64,000 nucleotides of DNA from Erythrophleum ivorense (Eukaryota; Streptophyta; Magnoliopsida; Fabales; Fabaceae): the NCBI GenBank assembly GCA_026724425.1, contig JAIUCV010000005.1, positions 37,607,784 to 37,671,783 on the forward strand, read 5' to 3'. This document shows, in pieces, positions 13,131-24,649 of the stretch. The translations under genes were made by a program, and so were the position numbers. Numbering within the stretch: the first letter of the stretch is position 1; every line of letters starts with the position of its first letter. Under the pieces are notes generated by a model. The model had not been told where the DNA came from and ran no database searches. It saw nothing but the letters and a program-made list of their open reading frames with translations.

Positions 13131-13439
13131 TTATGCTAATGGTTAGAGGCCTGACTAGCTTTAGTGTGAGTTTTAATATTTTATTTTGATTATAACTGGA
13201 CTTGTACTGATAGCCAGAGTCTGACTAGTTGTAGTGTGAGTTTTTATTTTTTGTTTTGATTGTAATTGAACTTGTGCTGACTGCTAAAGGCCTGACTAGT
13301 TATAATGTGAGTCTTTATTTTTTATTTTGATTGTAACTAACTTATGCAAACAGTTGAAGGTCTGACTAGCTGTAGTATGAGTTTTTATTTTTTATTTTGA
13401 TTATAATTAGACTTATGTTGACAACCAAAGGCCTAACTA
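13131..13439 (+). repeat. 72-bp minisatellite, left part
   Basis: About four units of 71-72 bp, each with GACTAGCTATAGTGTGAGT, then TTTATTTTTT, GTTTTGATTGTAACTGGAC and TTGTGCTGACGGCCAGAGGC. The array is in the intron of the CACTA second gene and breaks off at AACTA (13435-13439), where LTR B1 begins. It resumes in phase at 17073. Confidence 0.9.
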
Positions 13440-16400
13440 TGCAACAAACATAATTTTCATAAAACGACAAAATGAACCATATAAAAGCAAGTCTATTGGG
13501 ATGAGCTAGAAAATTTCAAGGAAAATTCGAGTAGAGTCCTAGACGCCTAAAAGTGATAATTCCAAACTCAAACAGAAAGAAAAACAAGGCTAGGACAGAG
13601 AGACAAAATTGTTACAAAATTTGATGAAACGTAATGACATTTTCATAAATAAGTGAAACTTTTGAAAAAACTCATAGGAGTGCTTTTGAAATAGAAAATT
13701 TGAGTTACCCAAGATTCTTAGAGGCCCAAAAAACCATGAGAAGCCCGAGACCGGTAAAGCCCCTCTGGTGTACTTTTTTAACGGCGATAAACTCAAACTT
13801 AAACGAATTCATTTCAGAAGGTTTTAGTTCTAATTTGAGTGATTCAAAAGAAATTTTATTAAATTGGGAATCTAAATTTTATATGAAAAAGACGATTCTA
13901 AAAAAGGAGCTAAAACGAAGCTAAACTATAAATGCCATTATGAAAGGGCAAAATTAAAAAAAAATTTAAAGGAAGCTTCTTGAACACTCTCCATTCTTCA
14001 CGCCACTTTAAGCCTCTTCTTCTTGCTTCTTAGGCCAACATATTCTCTACCCAAAAATAAAACTCTTAGGCGCACCAAGAGAAGGAGAAGAAGGAGGGAG
14101 AAAAGCCAAGAAAGGTAAGGAAAAATGGAGAAATTCATGCTTCTTCCTATTCCAACTTTATTCCTTTCCTTTTCTCCTCTCTTTCTATGGGTTATTTGAG
14201 ATGAATGGTTCTATTTTTGGTCCAAAACTTAGGGGAGGAGTTCGAATTGCTAGAGGAGCAATAAACCAAGAAGGAAGAGCCTCGAATACACACTTGAATC
14301 TAAGGTAAATTCTTGTTTATGTTGCTTTCTCCTCTTGCCTCTCCTTAGTGTGTGTTTTGGCCTTATACAGAACCATGAGAAGGGAGGAAAGTTTATCAAA
14401 AAACAAGAGAGGAACTAGGGTTTTAGACCATGGAGAAGAGGTATATGGCAAGAAATTGGAAGAAAAACTAAAGGAAACTAAGATAGGAAAGTGTGGTGTT
14501 CTTGAGGGAATTATGAAATTTAATTTTATGCATGTGTTTTCTTGACCATTTAAGTGTTCCATTGAGCTCCTAAGACTCCTCAAAACCTTTCCAAGTGGCT
14601 CTCTCATCAAGAAAAATTTTGAAACTCCAAGAATCTCATTTGGTGGACATGTCTCGGCCAAGGCAAGAGCATTAGGTTAGGGAGTGTTTTAATTTGTTCT
14701 AGCCTTGGTATGGGATTTTATATGATGTTAGAAGATGGGAGGAACCATTGGAAAAAATTTAGTAGCCATGGATTAGGAGATAGGATAATGGTATCCATAA
14801 TAGTGCCTTGCGAAGCAACTTGGTTTTTAGCTTGTGCAAATGAATGTGTGATGGCTCCAAGGACCTTGAATAAGGTCAAGAAGCCTAGAAATGAAAAGAG
14901 ATGGGAATCTAGAGTTTGAATTATGAAGGTTGCTTCTATATGCCAATTATGGAACCATTATGTCACTTGTAAGATTAAGTGTGTGTTAAAATTACAATTG
15001 GTGTCTTAGCTTGCTTCAAGTATGTGATTGTGTGCTACTTATGATGTTGAGGCCAAGAGAACATCCAACCACCTATGTGTACTTGTGAGGCCGAAAAGAG
15101 GGAGGGATAAGACTAAATAAAGCTTGCAAGATTCAAGGTAGCTCTCCACCTCATTCTCCTTGCTTTCTTGTATGTATGTATGTCCTTGTGTGCATATATG
15201 TGTTTATGTGATTGCAGAACATGCCACTTGATGCTTTGAGATTGTATTGATACCAATGTGTATTCTTGAATGGCTTTGCTTATGGGACTTACTCACAAGG
15301 GTGAGGTAATGCTAAAAGTTCCTTAATGTGGGTGAAGAGATGCCAAAAGTCTCAAGGCATGGGTAAGACTAGGCCAAAAGTCTCTTAAATGGGTAAGGCC
15401 AAGTCAAAAGTCCCTAGGCCAAGAATGAGACAAGTCCAAAAGTGCTAAAAATGAAGTAAGGCAAAACCAAAAGTCCCTAAAGCTCTTCCTTGAGTTTGAT
15501 GTGAGATGGTGGCATGAAAATGTGGTCTCATGTGTTTTATACTTAAGGCACCTTTTATATTTGTGTTCTTGATATATGTATGCCTTGAATGTATGTGTGA
15601 ATGGATGTCTGAACTATTGACATTCTAAAAATCTCACTCCCTTTCTCCCTTTCCTCTTAAAATGTTTAAGTGGTACCCAAGGTCAAGGGAATGCAAGTCA
15701 AGAGTCTTGAAAAGCCATACTTTGTTCATTATGTAGTTCTAATTATAATTAAATGTCAAAGTAAGCTTGTATATATTATTTTTGTGATGTAATACCATAA
15801 ACAAATGTAAAATGATGTATGGATATTATGTAGACTATATGTGACCTTAAATCAATGTAAATGTGGAACGTGGCTTCTTGAATGGCTTATGTATGTAGTT
15901 CATTAAAGGATGTGGAATAGCCAAATTGAGATGCATGAGGTTTGAGACCACTTTGGCAGTTTATACAAGTTATAATTGTGCTTTTAAACTTACTTAAGAG
16001 GTGCCAAACAATAAAGGAAACCATTTGGGCAGATTTGGTACTTCATATGGAGCAAAATAGGCCATTTTGGTGAGCTAGACCACTTTTTGTCCAAATGAGT
16101 TCTTCTTGGTCTAAAATTTGGCATACATTTAGAACTTGTTGAGAGCTTTTTGGGGAGCTAAAGTACAAAATATTTGGAGGTCTATGAAATTTTTGGTGAA
16201 TTTTTGAAGTTAAAAAATTTTCTAGTTTTAGTTCAGTATACTATACAAATGGTTCGAAATGAATCTCTATCACTCATAGGACAAATGAAGTCCAATTACC
16301 ATGAAATTTTATAGATGGAAATGAGATCTTCCTAGCGACCTGTGCCAATTCGAAGCACCCCATTTGGATTTCTAGAGAGGGAGATATAAATTTTTGACGT

Positions 16401-17072
16401 TGTTGTTCTATTCTAGGCGCACCTCCAGACCCGTGTTATTGTTTGATTGAGTTTTGGGGTCTAAATGCTCTTGAATTGGTTTGGAGCTATTTTTTTCCCT
16501 TAGTTAACATCTGTAGCTTTCAAAATTGGTATAGATTGCATAGATTGAATTTTTGTGAAATTAATTATGAATTTCTAAAATTTATATTAGTAAGTTGTAT
16601 TAGATTTCTAGACAGCTCGACCTCCCTGCTTTTTTTGCTGTTAAGCATGGTCCATATGAGATTTTCATGGTTAAGAATTATTTTTTATGCAAATTTAACA
16701 TCTTGAGCTTTTCCAACAAGCTATGGCTTGCTTGATTTCAATTTTTCTAGATTTAGTTATGATTTTTCAAAGTTGCCCCTGAAACTTGCCACACGTTGTC
16801 CGAGAAGAATAAAAGGAAATTCGGGATTTTCACCTTGAGATCCATGGATTATGTGTTGTTTTAGATTATTTTTTATTGGTATAAGTGGTAAATGACTATA
16901 AAATAATGTTGGAACATCCACGAGACCCATGTAACAAGAATTGAAATTTTAAACCCCGACGTAACACGAAAAAGTGTATTAAATAATGAATTTTTCCTTG
17001 TTCATTTCCTAAGAATTTGTGCAATTCCCCATTAATGAGAATGTATGATAATGGAAAGTATATGGTATGATA
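13440..17072 (+). mobile_element. Solo LTR, family B copy 1, inserted in minisatellite
   Basis: A 3633-bp unit starting TGCAACAAAC and ending GGTATGATA, both worn forms of TGTAACA...TGTTACA. Target duplication AACTA (13435-13439) / GACTA (17073-17077) differs at one base, and the 72-bp array continues in register across it. It corresponds along its length to the copy at 35926-39604 in opposite orientation, for example GGAGCTAAAACGAAG (13907-13921) and the GATTCAAAAGAAATTTTATT region. Landmarks in sense: CTATAAAT TATA-like box at about 13926, AAAGGTAAGG at 14111, TAAGGTAAAT at 14301, AAAAGTC repeats at 15310-15480, and AT-rich 3' third. No internal retrotransposon domain is present. Confidence 0.87.
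13926..13933 (+). promoter_or_regulatory. Candidate LTR B1 TATA box
   Basis: CTATAAAT in an otherwise C/A-mixed stretch, 185 bp upstream of the conserved AAAGGTAAGG. The opposite-strand copy has ACCTATATATATGTGG at the equivalent place (39011-39026) and LTR D has TTATATATATATC (41710-41722). Recurrence at one position in three copies supports a promoter. Use is not shown. Confidence 0.45.
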
Positions 17073-17975
17073 GACTAGCTATAATGTGTCTTTATTTTTA
17101 GTTTTAATTATAACTGGACTTACGCTAATGGCCAGAGGCCTGACTAGTTAGAGTGTGAGTCTTAATGTTTTATTTTGATTATAACTAGACTTATATTGAC
17201 AGCTGGAGACCTGACTAGCTATAATGTGAATCTTTATTTTTTTGTTTTGATTGTAATTAGATTTATGCTGATGGCCAGAGGCATGACTAGCTATAGTATG
17301 AGTCTTTATTTTTTGTTTAGATTGTAAATGGACTTGTGCTGCTTGCCGAAGGCCAGACTAGCTATAGTGTAAGTCTTTATTTTTTTTTATTTTGATTGTA
17401 ACTGGATTTGTGCTAATGGCCAGAGGCTTGACTAGCTACAGTGTGAGTTTTTATTTTTTGATTTGATTGTCATTGAACTTGTGCTACCGGCAGGAGGTCT
17501 GACTAGTTGTAACGTGAGTCTTTATTTTTTTATTTTCATTGTCATTAGACTTGTGTTGCTAGTTAGAGACCTAACTAGTTATAGTGTAAGTCTTTATTTT
17601 TTGGTTTTGATTCTAACTGAACTTGTAATGACAGCCAGAGGCCAGACTAGCTATAGTATGAGTCTTTATTTTTTGGTTTTGATTCTAACTGGATTTGTAA
17701 TGACTGCCAGAGGCCAGACTAGCTATAGTATGAGTCTTTATTTTTGGTTTTGATTGTTACTAGACTTGTGCTGACGGTAGGAGGCCTGACTAGCTGTAGT
17801 GTGAGTATTTATTTTTTATTTTGATTATCATTGGACTTGTGTTGACGATCAGATGCCTGACTAACTATAATGTGAGTCTTGATTTTTGGTTTTGATTATC
17901 ATTAGACTTGTGCTGACAATTGAAGGCTTTATTAGTTGTAATGTGAGTCTTCATTTTTTGTTTTGTTACTAGAAT
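17073..17975 (+). repeat. 72-bp minisatellite, right part
   Basis: About twelve more units of the array begun at 13131. Distances between successive GACTAG cores measured at 17645, 17717 and 17788 are 72 and 71 bp. Units at 17590-17750 are nearly identical to each other (AGTCTTTATTTTTTGG, CTAACTG), while outer units are more diverged. The array ends near 17975, where a TTACTAGAATTG stretch leaves the pattern. The open frame at 17463-17753 is only the array read in one phase. Confidence 0.92.
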
Positions 17976-19039
17976 TGTTTGATCTTTTATTTAATGTCTT
18001 TTTGTCTTTTACTTATTTAATTGCTCAGTGGTTATCAACATCATTGTATATTCTCTTCATACACCTAATCATGTAATTTCAATATTTGATAACTTTGATT
18101 GTGATGGCTAAATATATTTGTAGTTTCAAGATACTTAGTCTTTATTATATGATCACACTTTATGTTGATACCATATGACATAAAAGATGTTTAAACATGT
18201 GCATACTTTTAGTTTTGGATGAATTGTTATTATTTTCTTTATTGTAAAATTGTCTTTCTTTACTTCCTTTAACAAGCTAATTATTTAAGGCTTAAGAATG
18301 CCAAAACTTCTACTCAGGATTCAACAGGCATAGCATCAAATGATGTAAAAGATGATGATAAAATTTCCTTATGGTTAGAGGTTGTAGGTGGTAAGAATAA
18401 AAAGGGTCGCATCTTTGGAATAGGATCTGAGACACATGATATTGATACTATTTATTCTCATGGGTCCTCTTCTTCCATACACAACTCAGGACTCCATTCA
18501 AATTTTGAAGAGGAATTATGCAGGAGGATTGTCACAAAGACAGCACCTTTGAGACAAGAGAACTAAGAGCTTAGAGAGCATAATCAACGAATCTTGTCTC
18601 TACTAGACCAATATTAGCAAACACTTAATAGGTTGCAAGAACTTGAATTGCAGTTATCTCGTGCCCCATCAGATCCTGTACCAAAAGAATCAACAGTTGA
18701 GAAGACAAGCCCTAATGATTATCCTCTTCTATAAATATGATTTTATTTCTCTTTATATTATTTTAAGTTATGTGATTTAAGTAGAGGATTGTTATGATTT
18801 GTTTTTGAAACATTTAACTGAGGATCATTTTAATCTATTTGTTACTTTTTATTGAATATTGTTATGTTATTTTACTTTATTGGATAGGGAGAAACATTGA
18901 AACCCTAATTTTATTATTAGCATTATTATCAATTATTTTTATTTTATTGTACTTTTATTATATTTTATTAGATAAATAGTAAAGTAATATTGAGGCTATA
19001 TTTTAAAAAAATAATATAATGAAAAAAAATAAAATCATT

Positions 19040-19458
19040 GAAGAATTTCCATCGCTAATCTGTCACTAATTAGCGACAGATCAAAGACATAATATTCTGT
19101 CATTGATTTGTGGCTGATTACCAATAAAAAATTCTGTCGCTGATTAGTGATGGACTATTCCGTCATTGATTATTGACGCAAAAGTCTATCATTAATCCGT
19201 CGCTAATTAGTGACAAAATATTTTGTCGTTGATTAGCAACAAAAAATTTCATCCCTAATCTATCGCAAATTCAAAATACATTATACCCAGAATTAGCGAT
19301 AGAATTCCTTAACGATAGAATTTTCAATTCCATCACTAATAAAATTAGCAACAATAAAATTAGCAATGGAAATAATTTGTTGCTAATTAATTTGCAATGG
19401 AATTATTCACATTTAGCAACCAAAAATTTCGTGACTAATTTTTGTTTTTCTTGTAGTG
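19040..19458. repeat. CACTA 3' subterminal repeats and terminus
   Basis: Degenerate inverted and direct copies of TTAGCGACAGA / TCTGTCGCTAAT recur about every 20-40 bp between 19050 and 19420 (e.g. CTAATTAGCGACAGA near 19067, CCGTCGCTAATTAG near 19198). These are the usual binding sites of the TNP1-type protein. The element closes with TTTTTCTTGTAGTG at 19458. The following bases ATA would be one copy of a 3-bp target duplication; the partner was not found. Confidence 0.85.
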
Positions 19459-19643
19459 ATAGAAACAAGGAATATGAGATGCAAAATGAAAGAAGAGCAA
19501 TGATAGGCCACTGACGAAGCAACAAGGATCGTAAAAGGACGTGACAGTGATGAAGGGACTGATTTCTTGTCGCCAGTGATGGTTGGATGGTGAAGGAAGG
19601 AGGGAAGGGGAAGGGGTAGAAGGGAAGCACCCTGCATTTTGAG
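19459..19643. other. Unassigned spacer between CACTA and LTR A3
   Basis: 185 bp of G/A-rich DNA on the plus strand (GGAAGGAGGGAAGGGGAAGG near 19592). It gives short open frames on the minus strand but nothing recognisable. It is the old host flank, or part of an unrecognised element that continues after 22360. Confidence 0.4.
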
Positions 19644-22360
19644 TGTAACACCATAATGACTTAACTCCAACTCATCTCCCTCTACGCTTGATTCCATATG
19701 ATTTCCAAAGAATAAGTATACACCGTAGCATTTTCATGCTATAAAACGGGGTTCAAACGCTCATAATTTGCCCCGTAGGTCCCGTAAATGCATCAATCAC
19801 ATAATCTACTCAAACTGCATTCATACAACTCATACATAGCATCAAAAAACCTATAAACCATGGATATGAAGTTAAAAACCAAGAAAATGCAATTTCTCAA
19901 ATGGGCCCAAAAGTTAAATTTTTGGCTCTAACTTTGGAAAATCATAACTAATTTTAGAAAAATGAAAATCAAGAAAACCATAGCTTTTTGGAAAACTGTA
20001 GATGTTAAATTCATATTAAAAATAATTCCCAACCACAATCTCAGCGTTTGGACCATATTTGACATCAAAAAAGAGACAGAGCTCCGGCTGTCCCTCGTAC
20101 TGATGCAGCTTACTATCATGAATTCATAACTAATTCCAAAAAAATCCAATCTGGGAAAATTATACCAATTTCAAAATATTTAGATGTTAAATATAGGGTA
20201 AAAATAAGTTCAGATCATTTTAGTAGCCCTTAGACCTCAAAAACTAATGGAACAATAATGAAGGTCGGATGGCTTCCCTGATACTGACACAGAACTTCAG
20301 AAAGTTCTTCCTCCCTTTATAGACCTCCAATTGAGGTGATTCTAGTTGGTATAGGTCATTGTGGATATCTAGTTTATGACTATAAAATTTCATGACAATC
20401 AGACATCATTTAGTCCATGAATGACACAGATTCATTTTTAGACCTAGTTGCACAATACAATAACCAAAACCAGAAAATTCTCCTACTTCAACAATTCACC
20501 AAATATTCCCTAGACCTCCAAATATTACCCACTTTATCTTTCCAAGAATCTCTCAACAAACTCTAGAGGCATGCCAAATTTCATATCAGGAAGAGCTCAT
20601 TCGATCATACTTTGACGGAACTCACAAATTCGACAATTTTGGCACCCAAAATGGTTCAAAGTGGGTCCAAATGGCCTCCCACATGTTCTAACACCTCTTG
20701 GACAAGTTTTAAAGTATAAACATAGTATATATGAAATGTCCAAGTGGTCCAAATCATCAGACATTTCAAACTCACTATGTTACGGGCAAAAATACACTAT
20801 TGCATGCAATTCACAAAAGGGCCAAATTCCACATTTCCATTGCTTTGGCTCTCTACATAGTTCATACATCATTTATACATACTTTTTCACTTGCTTAAGC
20901 ATTTACATCTCAAAAGAATATGCATACATAAGAACTTTAGCTTTCTTATACATCAAACTATATGTGAGTGTGCGAAAGTAGCAAAACAAAGGCCTTCTAT
21001 GCCTCATGGCCTCCACTCTTAAGCTCTTGAGCTCCACCTGGACCATATGAGATGGAAGAGGGAAGGAGGTGAGATTCATGGAATCTCAATAGCTCATACA
21101 CTCATTCAAGGAAGTAATCAAGATATATATAAATAAGTCAAAGCATGCAAAACATTCACAATTACACAACACATGATTTTCATGTCATGATTTCATATCA
21201 ATGCCAAGAATAAGCTCTAGGGACTTTTGGTCTAGCCTCACCTGAGTTTTTGAGACTTTTGAATTGGCCTCACCCTTGGTTTAGGAACTTTTGATTCCAC
21301 CTCACCTGTCTCAAGGGACTTTTGGCACTACCTCACCCGAGCAATTTTCACAATCCAAAACATAAGTATATTGGTACCAATGCATCAAGGCAATATCAAA
21401 TAGCATGTCTCACAATACAAGCACATACACAAGCATACAATGACTATTACACATCCAAGAATGCAACAAGAAAGAGTAGAAAGCTACCTTATAAGCCAAC
21501 ACAAGTCTTCCCTTTCAATTTCTCTTCTCCCTTCTTAGTCTCACAATCACAACTAGATGGAGTTGCTTCTTTTGAGCCTAGGCACAACAAAGAGCATGAA
21601 ATTACTCACAAAGCTAGGGGGCTCTTCATCAAGGCAAACCCCACTGCATATGTAAGAAACTTATGGATTCTCTCTCTAGAATTTCACTAACTCTCCTTCC
21701 TCTCTCAAGCTCTTAAGAAAGGAAAGCAAAGAAGAAGAAGTGAAGATATATGAGTTTTAGCCTTCTTCAAGAGTGGTTTTTCCCTTTCCCTCTTCTGAAC
21801 CAAGCCCAAAACATAGCTAATTCAACATCCAAAACTATAGCAAGAGAGGGCAAAGAGAGAAGAACAAAACTCTAAGAAGAAAAACTATGGAGATCTCAAG
21901 TTATGCTTACCTTTTTCTTGTTCTCCTTCCTTCTCTAGGTCTCTTTCTCTCTCCTAAGCCCTTTTCTCTGCCTTGGATGAAGTCTAAGTCGGTTAAAAGG
22001 AAAAGGAATGAATTGGGACGCTTTAAGAAGTAAAATTCTCTTTTTTCATGCTTTTCCGAACTAACCCTCGCTATAACGAAGCATAACCCTCGCTACGGCG
22101 AGCACGTATCAATCCCAGACCCCTATTTTTGCTACGGCACGCACTACGACAAGCAGCTCCTTAGTTTTTGTATAGGATGCCTGCACTCGCTATAGCTAGA
22201 AGCATTTTTGCTATAGCGAAAAGACACTCTCCTTATAGTGAACAGGTACATTCGCTATAACTAGGCCATTTCTCGTTATAGCTAGCAAACTTAGAAAATT
22301 TTAGGATTTCGAAAAATTTTTAGCTTCTTTTTTTTTTCTTTTCTTTCTCTGGTTGTTACA
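19644..22360 (-). mobile_element. Solo LTR, family A copy 3
   Basis: A 2717-bp unit, from TGTAACACCATAATGAC (19644) to CTGGTTGTTACA (22360), with the same order as the copy at 26646-29362, which has the same length. It is in minus orientation: the palindromic cluster is at 22060-22290 and the repeats read as CTCACCC..GGGACTTTTGG at 21220-21345. The flanks TTGAG (19639-19643) and TCAAG (22361-22365) agree at only three of five bases, so the target duplication is degraded, or the unit arose by recombination between different copies. No internal domain. Confidence 0.85.
22060..22290. repeat. Palindromic TATAGCGA cluster in U3 of LTR A3
   Basis: Recurring CTCGCTA(T/C)(A/G)GCGA and CTATAGC(T/G)A motifs in the position homologous to 1250-1480 and 29040-29290. 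Confidence 0.75.
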
Positions 22361-24649
22361 TCAAGGCTCACGGACATAATAGGGAATGAAGGGGAAAAAA
22401 AGATGGCTAGGGTTTATAAAACCTTAGCTCCAGTTCATTAAACAACTGCCATTAAAACGTCTATCTTAACTGCAATTAATGTAAAACTATAGTTATGACT
22501 TCATAGTCTTAATTGAAATTAAGGCTTCAATCTTAACCACCAAACCAAGGTTAAACCTATCTTAAGACTCTATCCTAACTACAGTTTAAAAGACTATAGT
22601 TAAGACAAGTTTTTCCCACAATGTGCCCAATTGCAATTAAATCACTGCAACAAAACTCACTATCTTTAGTATTGACTACTTAATTAATAAATTTAAATAT
22701 TATAAGTTAAGAAGTAACTTTTCAAAAATGTAAAAGATATTAGGAGCAATATCAAAAAATGATAGTGATACTAATTTTGTTGCTAATAAAGATAAGAATT
22801 TTTTGGGTACATGAAGAATATATTTGGAATCAAAGATCTTTTTTTAACTACTTGTACTCCTTACATTAGGATAATAACAAGAAGAAAACTCTTTTTGGTC
22901 CCTAACAAATAGGTGGACTTTCAATTTAGTTTTCTATGTATTATTTCTTTCAATTTAGTTCAATCATTACAATGCTTACAATGTTGCCATTATATTCTAT
23001 TTTAACATCAAACCTAATACTTTGCTAACGATGACATTATTTCCACCCATTGTCTAAGCCAATTTTGTCATTCTACAATGTCCAAATTAACATATTATTA
23101 CATTTTCTGGTAAATTTTAGATGGTATGGTTGCAATTATATTTATAATTGAAAGAAAAAATCAACATGTTTGTAAGTGATCAAATAAAAGATGTTTTTTA
23201 TAATAATATTTCTTATACATGCCACATAAAAAATTTTCAGAAGATTTAAAGTGTGAATAAAGCAAAGAAACAAAAAATATTGATAGACCAATCTAGTAAT
23301 AATTTACTCATATTATATTGTAACCTCTTAACGATTTTTTTTATTACATAATTCATTCTTTCACTAAAGACACAATCAACGCAATAAAAGGACAGGCTTC
23401 TTTATCAAAACGTTATATTTGACACGTTTTATTCTTAACTACACCCAAATTGGTCCAACGAAATTAAGTATATGCCTGGCAATCTTGAATATATACTAAT
23501 TAATAATGGCTAGAAATAAATATTCCCAGGTATCAAAGGGCATAGAAGCATATTTTTGTAAATAAATAATAATAATGCAAGAATCCAACCCGCCAACTGA
23601 GTATGCTACTGAATCGATATAAACTTGGGGTTTAGGGATATTGTTCGTAGAATGTGGAAGAACAGAAATAGATCCCTTATCTCAACCTACACAATGCTAA
23701 TTGTGTAATAATTCATGTTAATTGTTACATAAGGATGATTTGTTATATTTATCCTTTCTAACTCGTACATTCCACAAGTATCTAATTCAGCCCAAATCTT
23801 TTATATAAAAACAGAAAATTTGCATCCAATTTTTTATATTTTTGTTATTAAAATTTTTAATTAAAATATAATCAATATATATAATTTTTATAATTCAGTA
23901 TCACATGATTAAATTTAAAAAAAAATTATACATGTTATAATTTTATTAAAAAATCCGATAAACAAAATATGAAAAATTACACCTAAATCTAGCTTATATT
24001 TTATCTTTTTCATGATATTTGTCTATGGCCTCCAATGGTAACACAGTATATATCCCTTGGAATAGTTTCCATGTAAAAGCAGATTCTTATCAACGTGTTC
24101 CATAAGAAACCACCAAAATTTGTCTGGGAATTTATCATTATAATTGCTTTCTCTTCACAAAAATTGTTCTGATTGTTTACCACATATGCCCCACTAGCTA
24201 GTTGTAAATTTTCTTTATCTTTTTTTTTTTCCTTGTTATGAAGTCGATAAAGAGGGGCTATCTAATAATATATATATATATATATAAAGAGTTAAATTTG
24301 TTATTGCAATGAATTGACGTCCACATTAGTTCACATGTATATCAATTAATTAATTCGATTTTTTTCATTTAATCAAAGGCAAGTTAATTATACAAAATGA
24401 GTTAGATAATTTATAAGGAAATGTTATCCCTTACTTACCATCTAATTAAAAAAGCCTAAAGGTCACTCATAATGAGGAAGTAGTCCATGGGTATAGACTT
24501 GTAAGGTGACAATAGCTGAGTGTCGCCTTCAATTCTATTTTTTTGTTTCTGCCATCAAATTTTTATGTTGTCTGAAATTGAAGTAATGGCGAAGCAAGGC
24601 TAATGAGAGTTGTCCATTGTGAAAACCCTAATGCTTCAATTGCCGCTTG
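22361..24649. other. AT-rich unassigned DNA; possible decayed transposon end at left
   Basis: 22430-22630 contains a set of CTTAACT / AGTTAAGAC motifs in both orientations (TCTTAACTGCAATTA near 22462, ACTATAGTTAAGACAAG near 22593) followed by TTTTTCCCACAATG. This is laid out like the subterminal region and end of a CACTA-type element, though the terminus is not canonical. 22680-24649 shows nothing recognisable beyond a (TA)n tract near 24268-24287 and an AT-rich block at 23820-23960. Confidence 0.4.

Larger units (their letters stand above)
11994..18734 (+). pseudogene. CACTA second gene, Transposase_24 (TNP1-like) pseudogene, split
   Basis: Plant TNP1/PTTA-type proteins bind the subterminal repeats of CACTA elements. 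The reading begins MSSRGFRKSH at 11994, followed by a Pro/Ser-rich region to 12228. Then come WKVMPLEVRQLWFDE (about 12490-12537), KYKWLPQYDQMIRHNLNKKY (12634-12700), a stretch ending KHKRKL near 12915, and FELFKHTHYDETTSQFVDH (13020-13077), all typical of the Transposase_24 domain. A likely donor GTATATATAT follows at about 13094. The next exon-like stretch is beyond the minisatellite and LTR B1 at 18300-18734: WLEVVGGKNKKGRIFGIGS, then a heptad-rich tail (LLDQY..TLNRLQELELQL). So the 72-bp array occupied an intron, and the LTR later landed in the array. In-frame stops occur in several exons. Confidence 0.8.
8301..19458 (+). mobile_element. Decayed CACTA (En/Spm) DNA transposon
   Basis: The element contains a TNP2-like transposase pseudogene followed by a Transposase_24 (TNP1-like) pseudogene, the usual order in plant CACTA elements. 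The right end is well marked: subterminal repeats with TTAGCGACA and CTGTCGCTAAT motifs (19040-19420), then TTTTTCTTGTAGTG ending at 19458, the complement of the standard CACTACAAGAAAA terminus. The left end could not be found, so the start given is the first coding base. The element is interrupted by LTR B1 (13440-17072) and by a minisatellite. Many stops and frame changes show that it cannot supply its own transposase. Confidence 0.85.

Noticed and set aside
14317..14661. 114-residue minus-strand open frame
   Set aside because: Antisense to the LTR B1 leader, not conserved in copy B2, no domain.
17463..17753. 96-residue open frame with internal repeats
   Set aside because: It is the 72-bp minisatellite read in one phase. 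Unit length divisible by three creates the apparent protein repeat.
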